Assembly: GCA_020632915.1 (NCBI GenBank)
Contig: JACKEP010000012.1
Span: 62,001-126,000 of the forward strand
Length of the DNA stretch: 64,000 bases
Direction of reading: 5' to 3'
From: Alphaproteobacteria bacterium
GTDB taxonomy: Bacteria; Myxococcota_A; UBA796; GCA-2862545
In this document: piece after piece, positions 1 through 7,786 of the stretch
Layout of the letters: every line of letters starts with the position of its first letter
Numbering within the stretch: position 1 is the first letter of the stretch
Translations under genes and position numbers: made by a program
Notes under the pieces: model-generated
What the model saw: only the letters and a program-made list of their open reading frames with translations
What the model was told of the DNA's origin: nothing
The model's database searches: none

Positions 1-628
1 GCAGCTCCGCGTGGATGGCGAGGTCGTCCGTGCTCGGGTCGTGCGCCGGGCCGGGCAGCGACGGGCCGACGTCGTCGTCGACCAGCTCGTCGGGGTCGGG
101 GGCCGATCGACCCGAGGCGCCCACGCCGATCGGGGCGCCGGGTGGCGGGGCGTGGGGGTCGATCGACTCGCGACGCGAGCGATCGTAGTTGGCGCGGTTG
201 AGCGGGTCGCCGAGCACGCGCCACGCCTGGGCGACGATCGGATCGACGTCCTCTCCGCGCTGCTGCACCTGGCGCCACGCGCGCTCGATGGCGGCGTAGG
301 TGGCGCCGGGCTGCACGCCGAGCACCTGGTAGTAGTCCGGCGTGTCGGCGCCGAAGGCCCGGTCGACGGCTACCGTGCGCCCGATCCGATCGCGGATCAG
401 CGCGTAGATGTCGAGGAACAGCTCCGCCTCACGCGCCCGCAGCGGATCCGAGAGAGCGGCCTCCAGCTCGCGCCGCTTGCGCTCCAGCAGCACCAGCGCC
501 TCCTTGGGCTGCATGCCGGGCGCGATCCCCAGGTAGGTCTCGATGTCCGGCGTGCCTGCGATGCGGCAGAGCACGCGGAGGGGATCGTGGCGGTGTCGCT
601 GGATGGTCGGGCGGGCCACCGAGGGCAC
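1..628 (-). CDS. J-domain-like protein, partial (3' end outside window)
   Basis: Reading the minus strand, this frame opens just after the stop of the upstream degenerate Hsp70 gene and runs off the left edge of the window. No ATG is available; I chose GTG at 628, and a second GTG at 619 is possible. About 80 residues in, a J-domain-like stretch begins (DYYQVLGVQPGAT, then helix II) and ends with LGDPLNRANYDRS, the usual helix III signature. The loop between helices II and III is short and has no His-Pro-Asp, so the canonical Hsp70-stimulating motif is missing. An acidic, Pro-rich segment follows. The position as last gene of an Hsp70/GrpE operon supports a co-chaperone or adaptor role. The start and the missing C-terminus are uncertain. 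Confidence 0.7.
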   Translation of the reverse strand, partial: MPSVARPTIQRHRHDPLRVLCRIAGTPDIETYLGIAPGMQPKEALVLLERKRRELEAALSDPLRAREAELFLDIYALIRDRIGRTVAVDRAFGADTPDYYQVLGVQPGATYAAIERAWRQVQQRGEDVDPIVAQAWRVLGDPLNRANYDRSRRESIDPHAPPPGAPIGVGASGRSAPDPDELVDDDVGPSLPGPAHDPSTDDLAIHAEL

Positions 629-673
629 CTCGCGCGGGGCGGACCCCGTTCGGGTGGGCGACGCGGCGATGCG

Positions 674-2323
674 TCACTTCACGTGCATGGTATCGGACAT
701 CCGTGCAGCCTGCCGCACGTCGCTCGCCGACATTCCCCCGCGGTACGCGATCTCCACGTCCTGACGGATTCCGCTCTGCACGTCGTGGACGGCAACCTTG
801 AGGATCTGGTCGACGCCGTAGCTGTAGAGGATCTCGATCGGAGTACCCACGGGGCGTGGGGGGAGGCCCCGCAGCTCGACCACGCCGATGACGGCGACGT
901 CCTCCCGTCGCGTGCCCCGGCCCTCGGTGACCTCGACGCGGACGGCCGTCATGCCGTGGTAGGCGTAGGTGAACCGCCCCTTGACCTCGCAGGGCACGGG
1001 CGTGCCCTTGGGGATGAGCGGGATCACCCGCACCCGCCGGTCGTGATCGAGCGCGATCAGACCGAGGTCCTGGGTGATGGCGTCGCGGGCGCGGGGCAGG
1101 GGGCCTTCGTGGCCACCGTCGGCCAGGCCGATGATCGCGCGCATCGCCGACGACGACATCGACTCGTCGGCCACGGCCTCGCCGTAGGGCGTCTCGTCGT
1201 CGAGCGTGGGCTCGATGCGCGTGCGCTCGAGCGGCGTGGCGGTGAGCCCGGGGTGCTTGCGGTCGTGGCGCAGCACGGCGAGCAGGCTCGCACCCAGCGC
1301 GATGCACCGATCGGGGTGCTCGGGCAGCATCAGGCGGGCGCCGAACCGCTCGCGCAGGGCCTTCTGGACGTTGGGCAGGAGGGTGCCGCGTCCCACGGCG
1401 ATGCAGGCGATGGCGTCGTCGGCGCGGTGGCCGGCCTCGGACAGCACCTGGTCGATCAGCGTGATGGCCGAGGCGAGCAGGGGGGCCGTGCGCAGGCCGA
1501 ACGTCGCGCGGTCGATCGTGGTGCGGACCTCGACCCCGCCGTAGGCGATGCGCGTGGTGGCGCCGTCGCGGTGGGCCAGCGCGGTGAGCGCGTTGTGGGC
1601 GGCGTCGACGACCTGCTGGGCGAGCATCTCGTCTTCGGTCTCGGTGGAGCCGCCGGCCTCGGCCCGGTAGCGCTCGACGAGCAGGGAGCGCAGACGCAGC
1701 TCGAAGGCGCGCACGCACAGGTCGTAGCGGACCTGCGAGGCGCGCACCGTGAGCATCTCGCGCTCCTTGAGGAGGACGGTGACCTCCAGATCGCGGCCCC
1801 CGAGGTCGAACACGACCACCGGCCCGTCGGCCTCGAGCTGCTGGGCACCCACGCCCAACGCCGCGGCGAGGGGCTGGTTGACGAGGCTGAGCACCTCGAA
1901 GCCGGCGATCCGCGCGGCGTCGACGGCGGCGTTGCGTCGCGCGCTGTCGTACCAGGCCGGCACCGCCAGCACGGCCTTGCGGACGTCGCCACCGCGCAGC
2001 TCGTTGGCGTCCTCGCGCATCTTGCGGAGCACGAGCGCCACGAGCTCCTGGGCCGTCCACGTGCGCTCGTGCATCGTGGGGCGCCAGTCGGCCTCGCCCA
2101 GCCGCCAGGGGGCGTCCTCGACGACGTTCTCCGGTTCGATGGCGGCCATCTTGCGCGCCTCGGACCCGATGACCACGCCGTCGGCGTCGTACAGGTGGAG
2201 CACCGCGCTGGTGGCGTCCTCGCCGTCGGCGTTGGGGATCACGCGCGGCCTGCCGTCGTCGCCGAAGGCGGCCATCGTCAGGCTGGTGATGCCGAGATCG
2301 ATGCCGAGGATCGTCCGGTCCAT
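674..2323 (-). CDS. Degenerate Hsp70-family protein (pseudo-Hsp70)
   Basis: A 549-residue protein with an Hsp70 nucleotide-binding fold and a short beta-type substrate-binding region but no C-terminal helical lid. The phosphate-1 loop reads GIDLGITSL in place of GIDLGTTNS. The position of DnaK Lys70 is Arg (AARKMA region), DnaK Glu171 is Gln (VNQPLAAAL in place of NEPTAAAL), and the phosphate-2 loop DLGGGTFD is DLGGRDLE. Three residues central to DnaK ATP hydrolysis are therefore replaced, so ATPase activity is doubtful. It starts 4 bases after the grpE-like stop and is followed by the J-like gene, so it is the third gene of the chaperone operon. It probably acts as a regulatory or scaffold partner of the Hsp70-VWA protein; that role is inference. 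Confidence 0.85.
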   Translation of the reverse strand: MDRTILGIDLGITSLTMAAFGDDGRPRVIPNADGEDATSAVLHLYDADGVVIGSEARKMAAIEPENVVEDAPWRLGEADWRPTMHERTWTAQELVALVLRKMREDANELRGGDVRKAVLAVPAWYDSARRNAAVDAARIAGFEVLSLVNQPLAAALGVGAQQLEADGPVVVFDLGGRDLEVTVLLKEREMLTVRASQVRYDLCVRAFELRLRSLLVERYRAEAGGSTETEDEMLAQQVVDAAHNALTALAHRDGATTRIAYGGVEVRTTIDRATFGLRTAPLLASAITLIDQVLSEAGHRADDAIACIAVGRGTLLPNVQKALRERFGARLMLPEHPDRCIALGASLLAVLRHDRKHPGLTATPLERTRIEPTLDDETPYGEAVADESMSSSAMRAIIGLADGGHEGPLPRARDAITQDLGLIALDHDRRVRVIPLIPKGTPVPCEVKGRFTYAYHGMTAVRVEVTEGRGTRREDVAVIGVVELRGLPPRPVGTPIEILYSYGVDQILKVAVHDVQSGIRQDVEIAYRGGMSASDVRQAARMSDTMHVK

Positions 2324-2327
2324 CAGG

Positions 2328-2855
2328 CTACGCGCCGTCCCGACCCGACGCGGCGGCCGGTCCCTTCCACTTGTAGACGACCACCTCTTCGGGACGCAGC
2401 GGCTTGCCGTGGCGGAGGAAGCCGCGCTTGAGCACCTGGGCCACCCGGTTGTCGTCGTCGGGACCCGACGCCTTCTGCAGCTGCACGGCGCGGTGCAGGG
2501 ACGGATCGAAGCCGTCCTTGGCCTCCATCGGCACCACGTCGCGGCGGTAGAGCACCTCGAGCAGCTCGTCGATCAGGAACTGGAAGGAGTCGGCCACGGT
2601 CTCGGGCGACATCTCCTCCTTGATCAGCGTCTGCTGGAACCAGTTCATGCTGTCGTGGAGCAGCAGCAGGTCGAGCAGCAGGGGCTTCTCGGCCTGGTCG
2701 GTGAACCCGTCCTTGTAGGACTTGAGCTCGGCGTAGAGCTTGTCGAACGCGGCCTCACGGACCGGATCCTCGGCGAGGCGCCGATCCACGGTCTCCCGCA
2801 GGTCGGTGATCGCTTCGGTCAGGCGGCTGGCGTCGTAGGCGGTGGACTCGGGCAC
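2328..2855 (-). CDS. grpE: GrpE-family nucleotide exchange factor
   Basis: A 175-residue protein with the GrpE architecture: an N-terminal long helix (roughly residues 8-60), a four-helix region, then the C-terminal beta domain with NRVAQVLKRGFLRHGKPLRP and VVVYKW, close to the GrpE C-terminal consensus. GrpE releases ADP from Hsp70. The start is GTG at 2855, six bases after the stop of the Hsp70-VWA gene. The GGAGG that would serve as ribosome site lies inside the last codons of that gene, which points to translational coupling. Its place between two Hsp70 genes suggests it is dedicated to this island. I cannot tell whether the genome also has a housekeeping grpE elsewhere. Confidence 0.88.
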   Translation of the reverse strand: MPESTAYDASRLTEAITDLRETVDRRLAEDPVREAAFDKLYAELKSYKDGFTDQAEKPLLLDLLLLHDSMNWFQQTLIKEEMSPETVADSFQFLIDELLEVLYRRDVVPMEAKDGFDPSLHRAVQLQKASGPDDDNRVAQVLKRGFLRHGKPLRPEEVVVYKWKGPAAASGRDGA

Positions 2856-2861
2856 GTGACG

Positions 2862-4865
2862 TCATCCTCCCTGGGGAGCCCAGGTGGCGAGGTTCGCATA
2901 TCCCGCGCCGAAGTCGATCCGGTCGCGGGGGCCGAAGGAACGATCGGGACTCGACGCCAGCTGGGCGAGCACGTCCAGATCGGGGGAGGGACCCACGCCC
3001 ACGGTGACCACCGTGGTGCCCTGGGTGCGCAGCGTCTCGACCTGCTGGCGGATGGCCTCGACGTCGTCGAGGCGACCGTCGGACAGGACGATGACGAACC
3101 GGGCGACGCCGGCTTCGGGCTCGATCGCCGCGTTGGCGCGCTCCAGCGTGTCGGCCATGGGCGTGGCGCCGATGGCGACGAGGCCTTCGATCGCCTTGTG
3201 GATGCGGGACTTGTCGGACGTGGGGAGCTGGCGGACCCCGCCCGGGCAGGCCACGACGGCCATCTTCTGGTGGGCGCGGTCGAGCAGGTCGTCCCCGAGC
3301 TCGCGCGCGATGCGGCGGGCCTCGTCCATCGCCGGCCCGTACATCGAGCCCGAGCAGTCGGCGACGATGATGACCTGGCGCGGGGAGCGGCCCTCGGCGA
3401 TGTCTTGCAGCGTGACCTTGGCGCTGGCGATGCGGTAGGGCAGCGTCAGGCCCGACGCCAGGTCCATCGCCTCGACCTCGACGATGGCGTTGGCGTTGTA
3501 GCGGTAGGTGATCGACAGCCGGCTCTCGCCCGCGGGGCGCGGCGGGATGCCGTAGAACTCGAAGTGGCCGAGGACGGTGGCGGCGAGCGGGTCGTCCTGC
3601 TCGCCCTGCACCAGCCACAGGTCGACGCACGTCTGGTGGTCGAAGGACGTGGTGATGTCCTCGCGCGTGCGCTCGGCGGGCACGCGGGTGTTCTTGTCGA
3701 TGATCCGGGCGTTCGCGAGGCCCTCGCCGCGGATGACCGCCAGGCCCAGCGAGTGGGACGTGACGTCGTGGGTGCGGATGTCGACGGGCGCCTCTTCGCC
3801 GGCGCGGCGCGCGGACTCCAGCGCGGCGGTGAGCGCGGCCCCGAGGGCGACGGCCTCGTCGGGGTTGATGTCGGCGGCGGGCGCCTTGCCGAACACGCGC
3901 TCGAGCATCTCGCGCACCATCGGCATCCGGGTGGAGCCGCCGGCGAGCAGGACGGTGTCGATGTCGGCCGTGGTGAGCCCGGCGTCGCGCAACACCTCGG
4001 TGGTGAGCGCCTCGCAGCGGTTGAGCAGCGTGGCGGCCTGCTCGGCGAACTCCTCGCGCGTGAGCGTGGTGCGGAGCACGTGGCCCTGGAAGTCGTGGAA
4101 GATGTTGACCTTGGGCCGGCGCGTGAGGCTGATCTTGGCGGAGACGGCCTTGGCGCGCAGGTCGGACACGCTCACGATGTCGGTGCGGGGGTCGACGCCG
4201 TGCTTGTCGAGGAACTGCTGGGCGACGTGGTCGATGATCGCGTCGTCCCAGTCCTTGCCGCCGAGCTGGTGGTCGCCGTTGGTGGCGATGACGTCGATGT
4301 TGTTGCCGGCCATGTCGACGACGGTGACGTCGAACGTGCCGCCGCCGAGGTCGAACACGAGCACGCGGGCGGTCATGCCCAGGTTCTGCAGGCCGTAGGC
4401 GAACGCGGCGGCGGTGGGCTCGTTGAGCAGCGCGAGGACGTCGAGCCCGGCCATGCGCCCGGCGCGCAGGGTGGCGCGGCGCTGCTTGTCGTTGAAGTAG
4501 GCGGGGACGGTGATCACGGCGCGGTCGACGGGCACGCCCAGGCGCAGCTCGGCGTCGTGCTTGAGCTTGGCGAGGATGAAGTGCGACAGCTCCTCGGCGC
4601 TGTACTCGCGGTCCTTCCAGACGAAGCGGTAGGCGTCCTCGCCGATGTGGCGCTTGACGAACTCGACGACCTGCTCGGGGTAGACCGTGGCCGCCTGCTT
4701 GGCGTAGGTGCCGACGATGACGTCGTCGTCCTCGAACAGGATGACCGACGGCGTGATGCGGTCGCCCTCGGCGTTGGCGAGCACCTCGGGCACGCCGTGT
4801 TCGTTGACGTGGGCGATCGCCGAGAAGGTGGTACCGAGATCGATCCCGACCGCTGCCGAAGCCAT
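2862..4865 (-). CDS. Hsp70 with von Willebrand A domain replacing the lid
   Basis: A 667-residue fusion. Residues 1 to about 380 are a canonical Hsp70 ATPase domain with intact motifs (GIDLGTTFS, AKQAATVYP, NEPTAAAFAYG, DLGGGTFDVTV and LAGGSTRMP). About 390-495 is a beta substrate-binding domain (TSHSLGLAVIRGEG, KNTRVP, YGIPPRPAGESRLSITYRYN). Where DnaK has its helical lid, this protein has a von Willebrand A domain starting near residue 498. That domain carries a metal-ion-dependent adhesion site: DCSGS with D503, S505 and S507, a Thr in GATPM, and SDGRLDD. ATG at 4865 is preceded by GAGGAAGGAAGG. It is the first gene of a tight four-gene operon. The ATPase looks active, and the VWA domain probably binds a protein ligand through a divalent metal; the client is unknown. 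Confidence 0.9.
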   Translation of the reverse strand: MASAAVGIDLGTTFSAIAHVNEHGVPEVLANAEGDRITPSVILFEDDDVIVGTYAKQAATVYPEQVVEFVKRHIGEDAYRFVWKDREYSAEELSHFILAKLKHDAELRLGVPVDRAVITVPAYFNDKQRRATLRAGRMAGLDVLALLNEPTAAAFAYGLQNLGMTARVLVFDLGGGTFDVTVVDMAGNNIDVIATNGDHQLGGKDWDDAIIDHVAQQFLDKHGVDPRTDIVSVSDLRAKAVSAKISLTRRPKVNIFHDFQGHVLRTTLTREEFAEQAATLLNRCEALTTEVLRDAGLTTADIDTVLLAGGSTRMPMVREMLERVFGKAPAADINPDEAVALGAALTAALESARRAGEEAPVDIRTHDVTSHSLGLAVIRGEGLANARIIDKNTRVPAERTREDITTSFDHQTCVDLWLVQGEQDDPLAATVLGHFEFYGIPPRPAGESRLSITYRYNANAIVEVEAMDLASGLTLPYRIASAKVTLQDIAEGRSPRQVIIVADCSGSMYGPAMDEARRIARELGDDLLDRAHQKMAVVACPGGVRQLPTSDKSRIHKAIEGLVAIGATPMADTLERANAAIEPEAGVARFVIVLSDGRLDDVEAIRQQVETLRTQGTTVVTVGVGPSPDLDVLAQLASSPDRSFGPRDRIDFGAGYANLATWAPQGG

Positions 4866-4900
4866 CCGCCTTCCTTCCTCGTGGGGCCGCGGAGCGCTCG

Positions 4901-4918
4901 GGGACCTGTACGGGTCCC
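4901..4918. promoter_or_regulatory. Inverted repeat in chaperone-operon leader
   Basis: GGGACC and GGTCCC form perfect 6-bp arms around a 6-base spacer. It lies between the predicted promoter and the Hsp70-VWA start codon, inside the likely 5' untranslated region. It could be a repressor site or an RNA hairpin. It is not a CIRCE element. Confidence 0.35.
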
Positions 4919-4940
4919 GGGGTGCCCGGCGGGCTGCGGG

Positions 4941-4970
4941 AGTATATCGGCACGAGGATCCGAAACCCAA
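4941..4970 (-). promoter_or_regulatory. Candidate sigma-70-type promoter of the chaperone operon
   Basis: On the minus strand TTGGGT (4970-4965) is followed after 18 bases by TATACT (4946-4941), which matches five of six bases of the -10 consensus. It is one of few AT-rich spots here, lies about 75 bases upstream of the Hsp70-VWA start and points at it. Support comes from sequence alone. Confidence 0.45.
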
Positions 4971-4983
4971 GGCGGAGCGCCCC

Positions 4984-5556
4984 GTGCGCGATCTCGTGCT
5001 GGCTTCGACGAGCCCGTGGCGGCTCAAGCTGCTCGCCGATGCAGGCCTGCACGCCCGCCCGATGGCGCCCGGGGTCGACGAGCGCGCCGTGGTCCACGAC
5101 GACCCGATCGTGCTGGCCACCACGCTCGCGGCGGCCAAGGCCGACGCCGTCGCGGCGCGCTGCCCCGAGGCGTGGGTGATCGGCGCCGACCAGGTCGTGC
5201 ACCAGGACGGTGAGGTGTTCGGCAAGCCGGCCGACGCCCGCGACCACCTCGCGCGGTTGCAGGCGATGCGCGGGCGGCGGCACACGCTGGTGACGGGCTG
5301 GGCGCTGCGCGGTCCCGACGGCCCGGCCGACGGCCACACGCTCACCCACCTGTGGGTCCGCCCCGACGTCACCGACGACGAGCTGGTCGCCTACGTGGCG
5401 GGCGGCGAGGGGAGCGGCTGCGCCGGCGGCTACGCCATCGAGGGCCGCGGCGTGTTCCTCTTCGAGCGCATCGAGGGGGACTGGTTCAACATCATCGGCC
5501 TGCCGCTACTCGACGTGATGGGGGCGCTGCGGGCCCGTGGCTGGCGGGCCGCATGA
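4984..5556 (+). CDS. maf: Maf-family nucleoside triphosphate pyrophosphatase
   Basis: A 190-residue protein of normal Maf length. It begins VRDLVLASTSPWRLKLLADA, the Maf substrate loop (usually LASxSPRR), here with Trp in place of the first Arg. WVIGADQVV, FGKPADARDHLARL and GGYAIEGRG match later Maf motifs with the catalytic Asp in GADQ. Maf proteins hydrolyse non-canonical or dTTP/UTP-type nucleotides to the monophosphate. GTG at 4984 is chosen because the family motif begins immediately; an in-frame extension upstream has no similarity and would overlap the divergent promoter region. The last four bases (ATGA) overlap the start of the uracil-DNA glycosylase gene, so the two are coupled nucleotide-pool and DNA sanitation genes. 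Confidence 0.9.
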   Translation: MRDLVLASTSPWRLKLLADAGLHARPMAPGVDERAVVHDDPIVLATTLAAAKADAVAARCPEAWVIGADQVVHQDGEVFGKPADARDHLARLQAMRGRRHTLVTGWALRGPDGPADGHTLTHLWVRPDVTDDELVAYVAGGEGSGCAGGYAIEGRGVFLFERIEGDWFNIIGLPLLDVMGALRARGWRAA

Positions 5557-6446
5557 GCCGACGCGACGCGGAGCCCGCCCTGCCCGACGTCCACACCGAG
5601 CTCGCCGAGCTGACGGCGGCGCTGCACGCGCTGCTCGTCGGGCAGCGGGCGCGGGGTGCCGTGGACGAGCCGGTCGATGCCGCCGAGCCCGCGGCCGACG
5701 ACGCGCTGCTCGCAGCGCTCGACGCCGCCGCTGCGGCCGCGCCGGAGCCAGCGCCCGAGGTGACGCCCGAGCCAGAACCGGCGGTGGAGGTGGAGCCCCC
5801 ACCACGCCAGGGCTTGTGGGACACCCTCGCCACGGGTGCCCGGAGCACCCGCACGCCCACCCACCACGACGACGGTGTCGGCGCGGCCGGCCTCGCCCGC
5901 ATCCGGGAGGATCTCGGCGACTGCACGCGCTGCGGCCTGTGCGCGGGCCGCACGCAGGTGGTGTTCGGGGTGGGCGACCCCGAGGCCGACCTGATGGTGG
6001 TGGGCGAGGGGCCCGGTGAGCAGGAGGACCTCAAGGGCGAGCCGTTCGTCGGTCCCGCGGGGCAGATGCTCGACCGGATGCTGGCCAACGTCGTGGGGCT
6101 GCAGCGGTCCCAGGTCTACATCGCCAACATCGTCAAGTGCCGCCCGCCCAAGAACCGCAACCCGGAGCCGGTCGAGGCCGCCACCTGCAAGCCGTTCCTG
6201 TTCCGCCAGATCGAGGCGGTGCAGCCGCGCCTGATCCTGGTGCTCGGCGGCGTGGCGCTGGAGCACCTGCTGGGGGTCAAGGGCATCCTGCGCAACCGGG
6301 GCCGTGAGACCCGCTTGGGCGCCGTGCCCGTCATCCCGACGCTCCATCCGGCCTACCTGCTGCGCAAGCCCGACGACAAGCGCCTGTCGTTCGAGGACCT
6401 CAAGCTCGCGCGCCGCCGCTACGACGAGCTGGGCGGCCGCCGGTAG
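5553..6446 (+). CDS. Family 4 uracil-DNA glycosylase (4Fe-4S)
   Basis: A 297-residue protein. The last 195 residues are a type-4 uracil-DNA glycosylase, which removes uracil from DNA to start base-excision repair. Motif A is GEGPGEQED and the substrate motif is HPAYLLR. The four iron-sulfur cysteines are visible at C124, C127 (DCTRCGLC), C196 (NIVKCRPPKNRNP) and C212. Residues 1 to about 110 form an Ala/Glu/Pro-rich low-complexity extension that is absent from short family members such as the Thermotoga enzyme; a similar extension fused to this family is common in high-GC bacteria. Translation is coupled to maf by ATGA overlap. Confidence 0.93.
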   Translation: MSRRDAEPALPDVHTELAELTAALHALLVGQRARGAVDEPVDAAEPAADDALLAALDAAAAAAPEPAPEVTPEPEPAVEVEPPPRQGLWDTLATGARSTRTPTHHDDGVGAAGLARIREDLGDCTRCGLCAGRTQVVFGVGDPEADLMVVGEGPGEQEDLKGEPFVGPAGQMLDRMLANVVGLQRSQVYIANIVKCRPPKNRNPEPVEAATCKPFLFRQIEAVQPRLILVLGGVALEHLLGVKGILRNRGRETRLGAVPVIPTLHPAYLLRKPDDKRLSFEDLKLARRRYDELGGRR

Positions 6447-6477
6447 GGAATCCCACCGCCGCGCCCGCCGACCGGGC

Positions 6478-6519
6478 GTGACATGTGGTGACGCTCACAG
6501 CGACACGCGGTGACGTGTG
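6478..6519. promoter_or_regulatory. Repeated GTGACRTGTG boxes upstream of the barrel-protease pair
   Basis: GTGACATGTG at 6478-6487 recurs as GTGACGTGTG at 6510-6519, 32 bases apart (about three helical turns). Between them GTGA-CGC-TCAC at 6488-6498 is an inverted repeat. The block sits about 120 bases upstream of the beta-barrel gene and in a 189-base gene-free gap. It may be an operator; no regulator is identified. Confidence 0.3.
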
Positions 6520-6635
6520 CACCGGGCCCCTCCCGATGCACCTGCCGGATGGAACAGGGCGTGGGACCGGACGAATGCGTCCACCGGACGGTGGTGCGCG
6601 GGCCGTGCCCTGCCTCGACGTCACGGGGTGCAGGG

Positions 6636-7748
6636 ATGTGGCTGTGGGTACTGGTCGGCCTGACGACTGCGGTCGCCGCGCCTGCTGACGACGCGGAAGC
6701 GGAGACGGCGACGACGTCGTCCGACGCTGCGCGACCCCGGTCGCCCTGGGGCGGCGCGGCGATCCTGTCCACGGCCTTCGTGGCCGGCCCGGTGAACCCC
6801 GGCCTGTCCGGCCGGACGCTCGACGGCACGTGGTCGTTCGGCAGCACGTTCAACCCACGCCTGGACGTGGGGCTGGCGCTGCGCGCGCTGTACCGGACGC
6901 GGGCCCAGGCCGCGCTGTCGCTCGCGTGGTCCGTCCGGCGTGACGTGCTGCTCGTCGACACCACCACCGAGGGCTTCTCGCCCGGCGTGGGCGGCACGAC
7001 GTCGACGACCGTGGTCGACACCAGCGACCTGCTCCTGTCCTACGCCGACGACGACGTGGTGGCGGGCTGGCCGGGCGACGTGCACCTGGCCGTCGGCGGC
7101 CGGCTGACGATCCCTGCGTCGTACGCCTCCCTGGTGTGCGACCCGCTCGTCACCGTGCTTGGCGCCAGCGTGGGCTCCTGGGTGCGGCTGCCCACACGCA
7201 CCGTGGTGCGGCTGTCGGTGGGCGGGGACCGTCTCTTCCATGCGTACCCGGCCGCGCCGCGGGAGCGCTGCGGGGTGCCCCTGCGCGGGACGTCCACCGT
7301 CGCCACGCTGGCCGGGCCCGTGGCCCCCACGCCCTACGAGGACACGTTCGCGGCCGGGGTGTCGCATCCGGCCTGGGCGGCCGACGCGACCCTGTCCCTG
7401 ACCGACTGGCACCGCGTCTTCGGCCTGCTGCCGCGTGTCGCGGGCAGCAAGGCGCTCGACCGGGTGACCACGGACGTGGCGATCGGCGCGCGCCTGCACG
7501 TGGCGCGCGTGCAGCCGGCGGCGTCGGTGCAGACGCTGTCGGGAGACGTCGAGGTCGAGGCGACCTCGCCCCCGAGCGTGTGGTCCTTCCCGTGGTCGAT
7601 CGGCGTCGGCGTGGCGGTGGCGGACCACCTCGTGGTGCGCACCGGCCTGTCCAACGCCGCCCCCCAGCTCGCCTACGACCCGACGGCCCGCCTGCGCGTG
7701 CTGCCGGCCACCACCACCGTCAGCGTGGCCCTCGCGGGGGCCTGGTGA
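6636..7748 (+). CDS. Predicted outer-membrane beta-barrel protein, unknown function
   Basis: A 370-residue exported protein I do not recognise. ATG at 6636 gives a short signal sequence (MWLWVLVGLTTAVAA). An upstream GTG at 6510 would put a Cys/Pro-rich, unlikely leader in front and is rejected. The mature part shows many alternating hydrophobic/polar stretches (for example RTVVRLSVGGDRLF and HLVVRTGLSNAAPQLAY). It ends in Trp (SVALAGAW), a C-terminal aromatic as in outer-membrane barrels recognised by BamA. A 38-base gap and a strong ribosome site separate it from the zincin lipoprotein gene, so the two are probably co-expressed at the cell envelope. Confidence 0.7.
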   Translation: MWLWVLVGLTTAVAAPADDAEAETATTSSDAARPRSPWGGAAILSTAFVAGPVNPGLSGRTLDGTWSFGSTFNPRLDVGLALRALYRTRAQAALSLAWSVRRDVLLVDTTTEGFSPGVGGTTSTTVVDTSDLLLSYADDDVVAGWPGDVHLAVGGRLTIPASYASLVCDPLVTVLGASVGSWVRLPTRTVVRLSVGGDRLFHAYPAAPRERCGVPLRGTSTVATLAGPVAPTPYEDTFAAGVSHPAWAADATLSLTDWHRVFGLLPRVAGSKALDRVTTDVAIGARLHVARVQPAASVQTLSGDVEVEATSPPSVWSFPWSIGVGVAVADHLVVRTGLSNAAPQLAYDPTARLRVLPATTTVSVALAGAW

Positions 7749-7786
7749 TCGTCCCGTTCCTCGTTCCCCCCACGACAGGAGGCGCC

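Noticed and set aside
11..2431. 806-residue plus-strand reading frame over the Hsp70-like and GrpE genes
   Set aside because: It is antisense to genes with clear motifs; it is His/Asp/Gly-rich with no similarity, typical of the opposite frame in high-GC DNA.
1749..5213. 1154-residue plus-strand frame over the Hsp70-VWA gene
   Set aside because: Low-complexity Val/Asp/Gly translation on the opposite strand of a canonical Hsp70; a shadow.
6488..6498. CRP-like site GTGA-CGC-TCAC
   Set aside because: Half-sites are three bases apart, not six, so it does not match the CRP consensus; kept only as an inverted repeat.
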